Source of the DNA: Voacanga thouarsii
Taxonomy: Eukaryota > Streptophyta > Magnoliopsida > Gentianales > Apocynaceae
Direction: 5' to 3'
DNA length: 64,000 nt
NCBI GenBank assembly: GCA_026120185.1
Contig: JANUWF010001497.1
Coordinates: forward strand, 1,662,501-1,726,500
Shown: positions 25,184-37,251 of the stretch, piece after piece
Layout: every line of letters begins with the position of its first letter
Position numbering within the stretch: the first letter of the stretch is position 1
Notes under the pieces: model-generated
Told to the model about the DNA's origin: nothing
The model's input: only the letters and a program-made list of their open reading frames with translations
The model's database searches: none
Translations under genes and position numbers: made by a program

Positions 25184-26175
25184 ATCTCCTCATTTGGCAT
25201 TGTTTGATGTAAAACCATATGCTACACAATCTTCAGTACAACACAAGCTTCAACACATAGATTGCAACACCAGAATACACAATCAAGAGAACAAGAACTA
25301 TAGCAAAAATGCATAACAGATATAGCATCAGAGATATCATCAGTAATAGTATCCCTAATTACCATTACACTTCAAACAAAATTGTTCTATTCAATAAATA
25401 TAAAAGCCTGTGTATTGTTCAGAAGTATCTATTAGTCAAAAATAGCAAATCAAACCAAAACCAAAACCAAAATCACAACCAACTAATAGCAACATATTAA
25501 CTATGTTATCCCATTTTTTAGAGCAAATAGATGCCAAAAACCATTAGATAGAGGACTCCTCTTTAGTGCGAGTCAAAACTTGGTATAGAGTCATGTGGTC
25601 AGTCTAGACTTACTGAAGCTCATTCAGAACAGTATCAAGTTTAAAAGCTAGTTAATAAACTGAGGAGGCCAACAGAGAAATCTAATCAGTGCAGGCATGC
25701 AACTGTTGCATAGACTAGTGGCACTGGCTTTGGAATAGATGGAGCGACAGTAGACTTTGCAGTGCAAGCATAGGCTGTGTAGAAGATTGATTGTCAAGGG
25801 GCATAGACTTCCTTGTGGGTGTCTTTATCTGAACAGAAGGACTAAGGATAGAGGTCTTCTTCAGAGGTGGCCTAAGGGCTTTCAAATCTTGAACAATCTT
25901 ATGATAAGAGAACTGGATATGGATAGAATAGGCACGCAAGTACTTAGTCAACAAACAAGGATAGGGAAGTAGTAATGTGTTGGCAAAGGAGATTTCAACA
26001 TGTCAAACAACCTATTAAAATATCATAACTCCTAAATTGACCTTCAATTCTTCCCCTATCTTGTACAATAATTTAGCCTTGTCCTTCAGCATAATTGACA
26101 CATGGTTAGTTGGCATTTAATTATAACATGAAAATTTATAGATAGAAAAATAAAAATCAATAAGTTGAGTGGATT

Positions 26176-27520
26176 TCAAATAGCCTTCAGCTGGCTAACC
26201 AACAATTTCCCTTCTATTAGAGTTTTACACATATCTTCTAAGTCTACTTCTTCACCCAATCCTTTAATATCTTCATAATAAGGAATCTTAAAAATATCTA
26301 AAATGGATATTGGGTTGAAGTTAATAAGTGCACCACGTAAAAGTACATATTTGTAGAAAGACTCTTTGTTGTTTGTGATTGTTGTCTTCAGATTTAAGTA
26401 GAATTCTCTGATGAGAGAATCATTATAATCTGTAACATAATCAACAGTTCCCAATAAACCAGCATCCAAAAGAACTTTATGAAGACCAAATTGATTAAAT
26501 TTTGATAGACCAATTTTCCTCTCTTCTAGCATTCCTTTGGCAGTAATAATCTAGTACTATGCTTGACTAGCATCATCACAGAAGAGATGCACTTTAAGAT
26601 CAGTGGTCTGTGCCTTAGCTTTCTTAGCAGGTATATCTGCCTCTTTGCTTTTTGTTAGAAGATCTTGTCTTCCTCTTCTTACTTGTTGACCTGACTTCAA
26701 CAACTTCCATGTCCACTTCTTTATTAGTTTCAGGCATGTTTGAATCAAGAATCTTTTTCCCTTTGTCTTTTCCAACAATTTCTTCAACTGCATCATATTT
26801 TTCAGCACTTTCCTTTTCTAACATCTCCAATTCTATGGGCTTTGTTTGTCCTTCAGAAATATTCACAGAAGATTTTGGCACTGAAATGCTAATATCACCA
26901 TATACGTTTTCATAGGCTCCTATAGCATCAAACAATTTCTATCTACCTTTCAATATTTTTTGCACTTGATCAAGCGGCAAAAGCAAGATTTTAGGGCATG
27001 GATAAGTATAGGGTCTACAAAATTAACATCATCTAATGAAACTTTAGGTGTTCTAGAGGATTCATCCTTTGTTGCATCTTGATTCTCACGATTTTCAGTC
27101 AACATATCAAAATGCTTTCTTTGCATTCACCTCCTTAAACATTTTGACCATGGACAGGTCCACCATTATATTTTGTACCCTACTATAGTCTTAACAAATG
27201 TCTTTTTTTCATATAGATTTATAAGAGTTTATGGAATAGAGAACTTATGTCCCACACAGATTTTAACATTATCATGAAATATACAATATCTAATAAAGTT
27301 ATGAATATCCTTAATAAAAATAGCAATCTTCTGACAATTATTACAAAATTAGAAGAATTAATAACAGGGTCCAAAGTTGGAGCGAGAATACCAAAATCTG
27401 TAGTGGCGGTGATGTCCAATATCGAGACATCTTGATGAGGTAACTGAGATTCTATAAAATTATCTGTAGCCAATGCACGTCACAGTCTTCATTGTGGTTT
27501 TCTCAGCCATGACTAGGTTT
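26176..27520 (-). pseudogene. Extra ORF downstream of pol in Copia A (plant transposon-protein-like domain)
   Basis: Between the RNase H remnant and the 3' LTR, the minus strand carries a broken reading frame of about 430 codons. It begins near 27510 (MAEKTTMKTV), continues through 27473-27219, 26935-26624 and 26808-26557, and ends with a 118-codon frame (26532-26176). The middle part is Glu/Lys-rich with a basic SKKRKTRSSNKKQR stretch. The last part (RKIGLSKFNQFGLHKVLLDA, then SLIREFYLNLKTTITN, then ALINFNPISILDIFKIP) resembles the putative plant transposon protein domain found in retroelement-encoded proteins: an ERK...F helix, a REFY.N.K motif and a final helix before a P. Its function in such elements is unknown. 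It is not a gag or pol domain. Several frameshifts separate the pieces. Confidence 0.55.
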
Positions 27521-27939
27521 TAAAATCACTAAAAATTTGTTGAAACTAGCAGAGCGAGCAAGATATTGTAGAGAGCTGAAGGAAAGAGTCACGACTTTTG
27601 TTAAAAAGCTTTAACTCATTTTGAAAATTTGTGACTTTTAATCTTCTGAGAACTGCCTTAAGTTTTGCTTCCTAGATTGAATAAGGCATAGTTTTCTGTG
27701 ATATGCAATTGTGTACAAGTTCATTCGTCTCAACTTTTTGTAGAGTTCAAGTCATGTTATAACTCTTGCATATCTGCAACATACTTTTGAACATATCCCA
27801 AACAGTCCTTTTTTGGTTCATATTTTTTTTGTTTTCTCAAAACAAACAAAATAAGTAACAAAAGAAACCTATTATGTACAAGTTTGACATATCAAGTTAT
27901 ATGGCAAAGTAAGCAAAGTCCTAATCCTTTTTGCAATTC

Positions 27940-28478
27940 TTCAAATCACGCAGTAACAAAAGGTTTTGTGCAGATATCTACAAGTTGTTTTTGAGTAGGG
28001 ACATATTCGATCTTCACTATTTGTTGTTCAATAAGCTTCCTGATAAAATGATGCCTTATGTCAAATGTGCTTTGTCCTATTGTATTGAATTCAATTATTT
28101 GAAATATCAATAACACTTGTATTATCACAATAAACGATTAATTCTTGTTGTCCAACACCATAATCTTCCAACATTTATTTCATTCACAACAACTGAGTGC
28201 AACAACTTCCTACAACAATGTATTCGGCTTCAATTGACAATAATGTATAATAATATTTCTTGTTATACTATAACACAAGATTGTTTCCCAGATAAAAACA
28301 TCTACTAGAAATACTCTTATGATCATCACAATTTTTTACCCAATTTGCATCATTATACCTAAATAAGTATAAGTTAAAATCCTTACTAAAATAAATGCTA
28401 CTGGGATTAGCTTGATATCTTCTTACACATATTCTAACACCGTAGCTGATATCACGATGACTTACACTCAGATATAAC
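27940..28478 (-). pseudogene. RNase H end of Copia A pol
   Basis: The minus strand reads, with frameshifts, RYQANPSSIYF, NLYLFRYNDANWV, DDHKSISSRCFYLG, then FDIRHHFIRKLIEQQIVKIE and YVPTQKQLVDICTKPF. This is the usual end of Copia RNase H (Y.DA.W, KS.S...LG, DIRHHFIRE, VPT..QLAD..TKP). It is cut on its 5' side by the solo LTR at 28479. Confidence 0.85.
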
Positions 28479-29999
28479 TGTTAGGATTTGTGGACTCCTA
28501 AACGCAAAAAATACTCATGAATCCCTTCTGAGAACCCAGGCTAAACAATTAGGTCAATTAAGAGTTTATAGAATTACCTCTATATTGTCGAAAGCAAGAC
28601 TTCTACTTTCAGATTTCCAGGCATATGTGCACTTCAGATGATCATTTTACGCTACAATACGCGAACGTCCTCTATCGAATACATACGATGAACTCAGTTC
28701 AATACTTAGGAGTGCTAGTGTCTAGGATTTTGAGAGGCTAAATTTCTAGTTATGGAGGCACGAAAATTTTATGAGAAGTCTATCACAAGAAGATGGCTAG
28801 GGTTTTCTTTTAAAACCACACGAATTTCTTGGAGTCCCACTCTCATAATATCATATCATATCTTATTTTAAGTTCAAATTAAATTAAAAATGATATAATA
28901 AGATTCTGTCATTATCTCGGTAATTTAATTAATTAATTTATCGAGTCAGATTCTTATAATCTGGATATTTCTCTAGATATATCGAATATGGACATATCTT
29001 CATATTCACTATATCTGGTCAGTTTTCTAGGTTCGATGAATCTAGACACACTTCCAGATACATCGAATCTGATCACAAAAAAAATAACCTAATGTGTTCG
29101 CTTAATCTGTGACCCTATAAATTCATTTAACACTGGCAGTGTGTCCACATTACATTTAAAATGGCCCACAAGTTATAGGCAGTTTCTAACAAAACATTAT
29201 AACTATCAAAGTTAAATGGAGATCAATGATCTCTTTGAACCAAACCATAACTTCATATTTAGTCATTTTGTCATACGATATCCAAATTAAGTATAAGGCA
29301 CGGTGCATGTCATCCTTATTAAACTTAATCAACTATTTCTTAATCTCATAGTAGACTATTCAAACAAATGATATCAATATCTCAAATTGATATATTTGAG
29401 TATGACCATGCATTTTAATAGTCTAACCTATCAAGGAGCCTATAGATATATCTCCCAAGAATGAGAGGAACAAATTCCTTCACTATCAATCATATTCCTT
29501 TCCCTAATTTATTCTATATCCAACTGTGGTTTAATTTTATTATCTTGTTAAAGACAACTTTAGACAACGTCAAGATATAGAATTTATCAAGTAGGAAACT
29601 ATAATGAATTCAGGTCGAAGGACTTCTAATATCATTATGGCTAAAAAGTACTTATGATATTTTTTATGAAGTACTCTCACAACGGGTCATATCCAATACA
29701 ATATTCTCTAACATTTATTTATATTTTGACTTGATATCTCATATATCCATTACTAGTATAACATAGCCATCAAGTTATAAACATACTAATCTTAATTTAT
29801 TATTATTTCATTAATAATAATTAATCAGGGATAATTTAAGAATAGTAATTCTATTTGTTATATGGTTTTACTATCAAATTACGTATTTGATGACCATAAA
29901 ACTAAACGTACTATTCATGAAAAGAAATGCCTTATATTATTATAAAATATATAATGACAATAGTATAAGTACAAATTATTTTAGGACATATCCCCAATA
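28479..29999 (-). mobile_element. Solo LTR nested in Copia A pol
   Basis: 1521 bp bounded by a perfect 5-bp duplication ATAAC (28474-28478 and 30000-30004). On the minus strand it begins TATTGGGGATATGTCC and ends ATCCTAACA. The expected LTR start TG has become TA, a G-to-A change; the other end keeps CA. No internal retroelement coding sequence is present, so it is best read as a solo LTR left by recombination between two LTRs. It separates reverse transcriptase (30005 onward) from RNase H (28478 downward). Orientation is inferred from the TATTGGGG end. Confidence 0.8.
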
Positions 30000-30004
30000 A
30001 TAAC

Positions 30005-31250
30005 AAACCTCCACTCATTCTTCTGTACAAATATTAGTCTATCCCTTATCCTTTATCGTTCTTTGACAGTTTATGAGAAACATTGATAGACATTTTGACA
30101 GACTTCGAACCTTCTATGTTGAACTCTTTAACCAAATTGTTAGCATACTTGGTTTGAGATATAAAAATCCCATCCTTCATCTGTTTAATCTTTTTCCACC
30201 AATACTTTTTGTATGAATTGATACAAATAAATCTATACGAATAAGTTCGAGAGTTGATGTTATGATAATTTGTTGAACTTTTTTGTGTGATGTTTTGATT
30301 TGCTTACCACTTTAATATGCATCACAACTAGTTTTGCTAAACTTACCTAACTTGGGTAATCTATGAATAATTTTTGTTGAACTCAATATCTCCAACTACT
30401 TATAATTAACATGTCATAATTTCCGATACTATACTTAAGTTTCATTAGATTTTGATAACATGCAGTTGTGAGAATTTAACATGCATATCTAGTAACAATT
30501 GCCAAATGTTTTATTTTCAAAAATCTCACACAATTTCCAATTTTGCTAACAACAAAACACTTAACTTTGTCAAAGCTAACCAATATATTGTTATCATATA
30601 GTTGACTAACGCTTACTAAATTTGCCTATAGACCATCTACATGCAAAGTTTTAAGTTTCGACATACTTGATTGTTCAGCATATCTATACCAATAACCTTA
30701 TTCTTTGACTCATTACCAAATGTGACTGATCCACCACTTTTGCACTCATAATCCACAAGAAAATCTTTCTTCCTATCATATGTTTCGAACAATCACGTCA
30801 AGTTACCATATATTCTCTATTGCAGGCTTTAGAGATATGCGAACAACATGTACTTTGATTTTAGCCTTCTTGATCCATATGCACTTCACCTTTGAAAATT
30901 TCTTGCCATTGTCAAACACGAGTTTGACAGATTTTCAGCCATGTTGAAGATTCTTGAATCTTTTTAAATAGGTCTTCCATTTATAACCTGCAATAGAATA
31001 GTAATCACAATGAATATGGGGTTTCTTAGGCTTCTATTTGAACTTCCTTAATTGTTTTTTCTTTTCTACAACTGTCAAATTTGTCTAATGTGCAACAATT
31101 GACTTGTTAGATTTATCATAACACAAACCAATTTTGTCAAGTGAAGATTTTCAAAAGTGAGAACTTCATCCAACTTTGCCTTTCCAATATTCAGTCTTTT
31201 GATAACTAATTCAACAACTATCAACATTTAACTTGTTTTATGCAATCGCT
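30005..31250 (-). pseudogene. Copia A pol remnant: protease/integrase start fused to the end of reverse transcriptase
   Basis: Reading down the minus strand: a SGGSVTFGNESKNKVIGID segment (about 30770-30700) as in Copia protease/pre-integrase; decayed pre-integrase zinc-binding text; then THKSIGGK near 30240-30200. This runs directly into QMKDGIFISQTKYANNLVKE and a K.SINVSHKLSKND segment (about 30200-30040), which belong near the end of reverse transcriptase. The integrase core and the reverse transcriptase catalytic region that should lie between them, well over 1 kb in relatives, are missing. Stops occur throughout. Confidence 0.75.
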
Positions 31251-32535
31251 GATTACTGAAATTCAATTCCTCTTCCTTTTATTTAACTTCCTTCTCATAC
31301 AATTTAATTGTTTGTTGTTGAGAACTAAGCAATTGTTGAAATCCTTCGACTTGTTTTTTCAACGTTCTAATCTGCTCCACACTTTTTCGCCATTTTGAGT
31401 ACAACAACTTACATTCATCTAGAAGTATTTTTGGTGACATCTCTTTATCATCATTGTCAGATAAACTCTCACTGTCTTCAATTGCTTCTTCTAGTGTTTC
31501 TATTATCGAAATTAAATGCTTCTCAATTATTGCATTAAATGCAATATTACTTAATTGACTAAAATCATCTCTTTCATCAGAATTAAATTCAGTAGAATAA
31601 TCCTGCACATCATCATCATCATCATCACTCAAGGTAGTATTGTAAGACGCGTTTTTCAACTTTTTCTTAAAATTTCCACAATCAATTCGGATATGACTAA
31701 TTCCACCAAATTTATGACATTTTGGTCATTTTAGGGCATCCTTATTATCTATAAGTTTTTGCTCCGTGTTGGCCTTCTGTTGAACTTTAAATTTTCTATT
31801 GAATGGTTTGCCAAAGGGTCTATTCATCTGTTTACACGTCCTGAACATTTTGTTGAACCTTCTTGTCAGCAATCTAATTATTTCATCATGATCTTTATTT
31901 TCATCAAACTCTTCTTTAGCTTTTAGTGCAATCCTTTTTTCTTTAGATTTTGATTGTGATTGAAGATTTATATCATAGGTTTGTAAGGAATCCATTAGTT
32001 CATCTAAATGCATTTTTGAAACATTCCTACATTTTTCAATAACAACAACTTTTGTTTGAAATCTTGGTAATAAAGATATCAATATTTTCCAATTCAATCT
32101 TTCCTCTGAGTATTGTTCTCCAAGCTGAAAAACTTAATTAGTAATATCTCTTAGTTTGTTACCAAATACGGCAACTGTCTCATGTTAACCCAATTTTAGT
32201 TTCTCAAATTGAGTTGTCAATATCTACCGCTTTGACATCTAAACAATACTTGTTCCCTCAAATACTGTTTGCAATTTATCCCATGCATCATTGACATCAT
32301 GGCAAGTTAAGATCAACTTGAATTCCTCTTGTCGAATCACAGAAAAGATTGTGTTTAATGCCTTAGCATTATTATTATCAAGACAACATTCTTCTTCCAT
32401 TTATTCTTCAATTAGTTTTAAAAGCTTCTTGACTAGAATTGGTACATGCCTTCATCGGAAGTTTTCACCCTTTTAGAATAGCTTTCCAGTCAGTAACACT
32501 AAGAGTTCTATGAAGATTTCCATAATGATTTTTCA

Positions 32536-32612
<77 letters not shown>

Positions 32613-32669
32613 GCTTTTTAGTAATGGCAGTCGAGTGACAGAGGCTCATTCTTCTATTGATCCAAACAT
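31240..32669 (-). pseudogene. gag of Copia A (broken)
   Basis: A start codon at 32669 (MFGSIEE) aligns with the gag start of Copia B. Further down are the KCRNVSKMHLDELMDSLQTY segment (UBN2-type gag; 32040-31980), the RLLTRRFNKMFR segment and a zinc-knuckle region near 31725-31685 reading C..FGGISHIRIDC, where the second Cys has become Phe. An acidic stretch DDDDDDVQDYSTEFNSDE follows. At least two stops and a microsatellite (32539-32607) interrupt it. The gag protein would coat element RNA; no functional product is likely. Confidence 0.8.
32539..32607. repeat. Compound (TA)n(GA)n microsatellite within Copia A gag
   Basis: About 32 bases of TA followed by about 37 bases of GA. By alignment with Copia B it falls inside gag, just where the conserved TN(Y)..W motif should be encoded, so it destroys that part of the frame. 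Confidence 0.95.
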
Positions 32670-32748
32670 ATTTTTCCAAATCAACTTCCAAGATCTCACC
32701 TACTATGCTAATAACAACTCCAATATGATGAACCGTTCTGATATTAGT

Positions 32749-33646
32749 TGTGTGGTTTGGTTTGTCAACTTCTTATGGTTTTGTTAAAATTTTCTATTAT
32801 AGTTAAATTAGTGTGACAGATTGTAAAATGATAATTTTAATTAGTAACACAAGTCTACGTTTGTGGATCCACGACCCGTAAAAAGATTTACTAAACTTTA
32901 ACAAAAGTTACAAGAACAACATTTATATCAAATCACCAAGTGCTCCCTAATGGAATTTAACAGAATACAACACAGTGTTCTTTTTATTATTATTTTTATT
33001 TTTTATTATCAAATTCATAGAAGACCATTGTTGGATTCAACTATCATGATTGATCTTTCGTCAATCATCATTGCAACAATTCGGTGGGTCCTTGTTTGAC
33101 TCCTAGTATCTTTCCACCAGAAAGATAATCGCATAGAAGGAATGTTTGATTCAAACTGTGTTTATAAGATAAGCAATGTAGAAACAAATCACTGATGCAT
33201 ACTTGGCAGTGAGTAATTAAAAGCTTCATCAATAGCTTATGTATCGGATTCTCTCAAGGTATGAACATGAATTCTTCACTCTATCTTTAGCTTGACCATT
33301 TCAAAGAATGCTTTCCAGAATTCATCTCTACTCTTCTTGGTTCAGAGTCAACTTTTTATAATTGCGATAGAGGTATTGTAATTTATTGAATAAGGAGGCT
33401 GCCAAATTGTTTTTCTCTTCTCACATTTCTAAAACTATTGTAGTTCCACTCCAACTTAAATTATTCTTTCATCATATAATATCTTCATTAAATTCCCTTC
33501 AAAGATATTCTCAAGATTTGTTAGAGTTCTTTTGAACATTGATTTCTAAATCATCTTCATAGTGAACCCACATCAAACTGTGCCAATATTGTAATTTCCT
33601 AAAATAATTGAAGAACCGTCTTCAATCTGTCAAAGAAATCCTAACA
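32749..33646 (-). repeat. 5' LTR of Copia A
   Basis: 898 bp, plus-strand ends TGTGTGGTTTGG and AATCCTAACA. It is the partner of 24240-25183, with many substitutions and small indels, including a T/A-rich insertion near 32982-33009. The primer binding site lies just below 32749. The sequence also aligns with the split LTR of Copia B at 41936 onward. Confidence 0.9.
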
Positions 33647-34561
33647 ATTTGCATGCTAGCCCTTGTACCATTCAAGTATTCCTTTGGTTTTGCAAGTATT
33701 AACTATATGAATTGAATAAAAGAAAATGGTATGTAGAACAAGAAGATAAATCAATTGATTATGAGGAAAGCAAACAAATGCTGAATAAAAAGATGATGTA
33801 TTGTGTAAAATAATAAACTTTTTTTTACTATTTAAAAAAAAAGGGTCATACTTTTGGAATCTTTGGTGTCTTTGATATTATAGCAATATCAAGAATACTG
33901 TTAACTATTAATTACCAATGTAATATTTTGACAGGCAAAATTCGTGGGAAAAACAACGATAAAATTTATCATTTCCTTATTGCACTTACCATCCATTTTA
34001 ATTTGGCTACGACTAGATTCTCAAAAATTACTATTTCTGTATTGTTTAATACATCTCTTACTACATAAGGATTTTAAATTCGATGCACGTGATGTTTCCC
34101 TTTAAAAATTTCTCATATTAGCTTATTATTAAATTGAAGATCTCAAATGGCCCAAGTTCCATTCTGTTAGAGTCGTATTCATAATGAGTTTCATTTTTTA
34201 TTTAGAAGCCCACGGTAGAATTCTCAATTTTCTTACTTGTTGGCTTGAGTTAAAAATTATGCACGGAAAGGTAGGGTAGTGATATAAAAGAACTTATTTG
34301 ATAACTTAATTAAATATTTTAAAATTAATTAATTATATTTAATAATAAAATTATTAAATATTTAATTATTTCATTATATTTGATAATATATTTATTATTA
34401 CTCAATTGATTAATACGTATTAAAATTTTATTATAAATTTTTAATAAAATAAAAATTACTTATGAATATATTAAATACCTATTTATTATGATTTTTTTAT
34501 TGAATTCAAATTATAATAAAATATAGTATAAAATTAATTTATTTTTATATTTGAATTTTAA

Positions 34562-34611
<50 letters not shown>
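34562..34611. repeat. (AAT)n microsatellite
   Basis: About 16 uninterrupted AAT units in AT-rich DNA. It makes an artificial poly-Ile ORF. Confidence 0.95.
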
Positions 34612-34615
<4 letters not shown>

Positions 34616-35505
34616 AACATACAGAGAAAGACTAATTTACTTTGGGCTTGTTCAATCAGTAAGTTATTATCTTTGGGCTTGTTCAACGCTAATTCATTGT
34701 CTTTGGGCTTGTTCAGATTTGCTTCTCAATCCAATTTGTTTGTAGTTCGATGGAACTCTGATGGGCTCTCATCCTTTTTACTGATTGTGTCTGTTGTACT
34801 TAAGCCTGAATTGGGTTGAAAGAACACAAAAACAAAGCCCATATAAAAACAAGGGCTTTGGGCAGAGTAGGAGTGGGCTGATCTATGGTCAGAGAGTTGG
34901 GTTGCTTAATTGGTGAAACACACCAAGATCTCACTTCGATCCTTATCGGTGCATTGCCCATCCCTGTGTAATATTAGTATAGATATTATTCATAGGGGAA
35001 AAAAAAAAGTGATCTGAACTCTCTCTTTATTTATTTATTCAATAATTAATAATATTATTTTTATGATATTCAAAAATAAATATCTATTTTATTAAAATAA
35101 ATATATTTTTATTTAAAATTTTATAATTAACTATATTTATTTAGAGTTTATAAGTTCGATTAACAAATAAGTTAGGCATACTAAATTATAATTTATGCAT
35201 AATTAAATATTATGTTAAACTTTTATGTCAAATTGAATTAGAACGTTAAATTTCGAAGGAAATGAGTGTCAAAATTTCAATGCAAATTTGCAAAACAAAA
35301 CAGATGTAAGAAACGACCCAACCGGACTGTCAAAGTTAGTCACACAAAAAATTTGTCCTGTGAAATATATTCATGAAGAACATGCACAAAAATCTTGTTG
35401 CAACTTGTTTTGACAACTTTTACAAATTTAAAATGAAAAACAAAAACTTCAACTGTGATTCTTGAAAATCAGAATTTAGAAAAAATAATTAAATAATATT
35501 ATATG

Positions 35506-35676
35506 TAGAGATAGAACTAGCAACTTAGAGTTGAGATGACAAGTTATATTAAGAAAAGAATATTATAATTTTAAAAAAAATTGAAAGGACAAAATATAAA
35601 ATAAATTTTTTATAAAAAAATTAATATAAAATATAAAAATATTAGGTGTCACACCCTCCCCACGGATCCGTCCCTG
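35506..35676. mobile_element. hAT-type MITE with perfect 8-bp target duplication
   Basis: 171 bp flanked by identical ATTATATG octamers (35498-35505 and 35677-35684). The right end read inverted is CAGGGACGGATCCG, the typical hAT terminus; the left end TAGAGATAGAAC matches it at 7 of 12 positions, with most mismatches explained by C-to-T or G-to-A changes. It has no coding capacity. The 8-bp duplication is diagnostic of hAT-type transposition. Confidence 0.85.
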
Positions 35677-37238
35677 ATTATATGTCACAATTTTTACAAA
35701 GTGGAAGAATGACATTTGATGCCATGTCCAATGTGACTCTACAACGGTGGTGTAATAAAAGTTTTTTTTTTTCCTTTTTGGGTTGCAATTAGCAATTTTT
35801 TTATCCCAAATTTTATAAATTGTTTTCATATTCAACTCCTGATTAAAATATGTGACAAAATGGCCTTTCTAATTGTTTTGAGATTAGGGAAAAAAGTTAA
35901 TAATTAAAAATAGATTGAAAAATTTTGGAGTACAAAAATGGTATTCTATAAAACGTTGATTAAGAACAAAAAGGTGATAATTATCTCTTTCTTTTAACAA
36001 AAAATAATAATAAAAACTTTTTTACCCGATGTATAGGCCACCACTTGTGGAGTTGTGGATAAGGGAGTACAGCATCTTTTGTCTCCAAATCATGAAATCA
36101 TGCTCATTTTTGTGCTGCAAATTTTTTTAAAAATATTTGAAAAATAACAAATAAATTTTATTTATAAAATATTATTTCTTTTAACATTCATTTCCAATAC
36201 ATCATTATATGGATCATTCAACACATAAATTTTGCATTTAAAAAAATTGCACAAAATTTAAAATCATTTGTGGGCACCTAGATGATCTAGCCATTTCGTT
36301 TTTGTTTCTTATTTTAAATTTTTTTGTACATTAGTGTAGGGTTGGAAACCTATATTTGAATCATGGCATAAGAAAATGTCCATGACAAAGCTCATGATTT
36401 CATTACAAGAGAGCACGTAAAGATTTCACATCACAATTGGTCAGTCGGAAGCCTGAATTTCGCAAAAGTGTGCATTTGTATCCTTGAAAAGAAAGTTGAT
36501 CAGGAATCCAAAATGATTGTACCATCTATACATATTTTTCAAATTGAGTCCTATCCAGAGAAAACGATATCCTAATCCAAAAAGTGCTTTGGAAGGATGC
36601 AAACGAGCAGTAATAACTAATGTAAAATGTCTCTATTTGCATGCAGTGATTTTGACAGTTTTCTGAAATCGAGGGTCCATCTCCAAAATGGTCCCCAAGC
36701 TCCATTGATTCTGATTTTCTCCCGCTGTAAATGGCCACCACCACCACCACCACCGCCACCGCCATGGCAATAGCCATTGAAGACAAGATATATAGTCTTT
36801 AGCTCCTACCCCTCTCTAGGATTTGTTACTGCCAAAGTCTCACATGGACCTGGCTTCATCTGTCTCTACATTGTGAATCATCAATCCGACAATTCAGAGG
36901 TCTTGTAGACCTTATTTCAGCTGAAGAATTGCTGACATCTACATCAATACATTCAAAAGTCACGCAAGATCTCCAGAGTTTAGGTTAATCATGTTAAAAT
37001 GTTTCCCTTGTTTCGAATTCCCCACGCCTTTTTCTCACCTTTTGTCACTCAAATATATCTTGAACCTAACATGGTTGTCCATAAGATAGGCTGAGAAAGA
37101 ACAAGTTAATGCCTTCCATCTGGTAGAAATAATCACCAATTCATCATCTCTTATGCTTCTATAGGCTTGGCCTAGTATTCCTCTCTGTCCATATATGCAA
37201 GGTCTTTTGACTATTTCTTTTATTTATTTATTGACCGC

Positions 37239-37251
37239 GGGGGGGGGGGGG
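37239..37251. repeat. 13-base G run
   Basis: A homopolymer of 13 G on the plus strand, bordered by CC on both sides (GACCGC before, CCTGGGGGA after). Rare in such AT-rich DNA; the exact length could be a sequencing artefact. Confidence 0.8.

Larger units (their letters stand above)
24240..33646 (-). mobile_element. Copia A: degraded Ty1/Copia LTR retrotransposon with a nested solo LTR
   Basis: Two similar LTRs (24240-25183 and 32749-33646), each TG...CA, bound an internal region read on the minus strand. Flanking 5-mers GTTTG (24235-24239) and ATTTG (33647-33651) agree at 4 of 5, a likely old target duplication. Next to the 5' LTR the minus strand reads TAATATCAGAACGG, a decayed copy of the initiator-Met primer site TGGTATCAGAGC. 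A GAGGAGAT polypurine tract precedes TGTTAGGG at the 3' LTR. Order on the minus strand: gag, integrase start, deletion, end of reverse transcriptase, solo LTR insertion, RNase H remnant, extra ORF, 3' LTR. Stops and frameshifts are frequent, so it is not autonomous. The LTRs have diverged considerably, indicating an old insertion. Confidence 0.9.

Noticed and set aside
34551..34745. ORF with a poly-Ile start
   Set aside because: Product of the AAT microsatellite.
36526..36786. Minus-strand ORF with MAIAMAVAVVVVVVAIY, possible membrane protein
   Set aside because: The hydrophobic run comes from a GGT/GGC repeat and the remainder is unlike known proteins. Kept only as part of the 36.5-38.5 kb finding.
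37239..37251. G run as a G-quadruplex element
   Set aside because: A single homopolymer plus one nearby GGGGG is not a four-tract quadruplex motif, and the run length may be a sequencing artefact.
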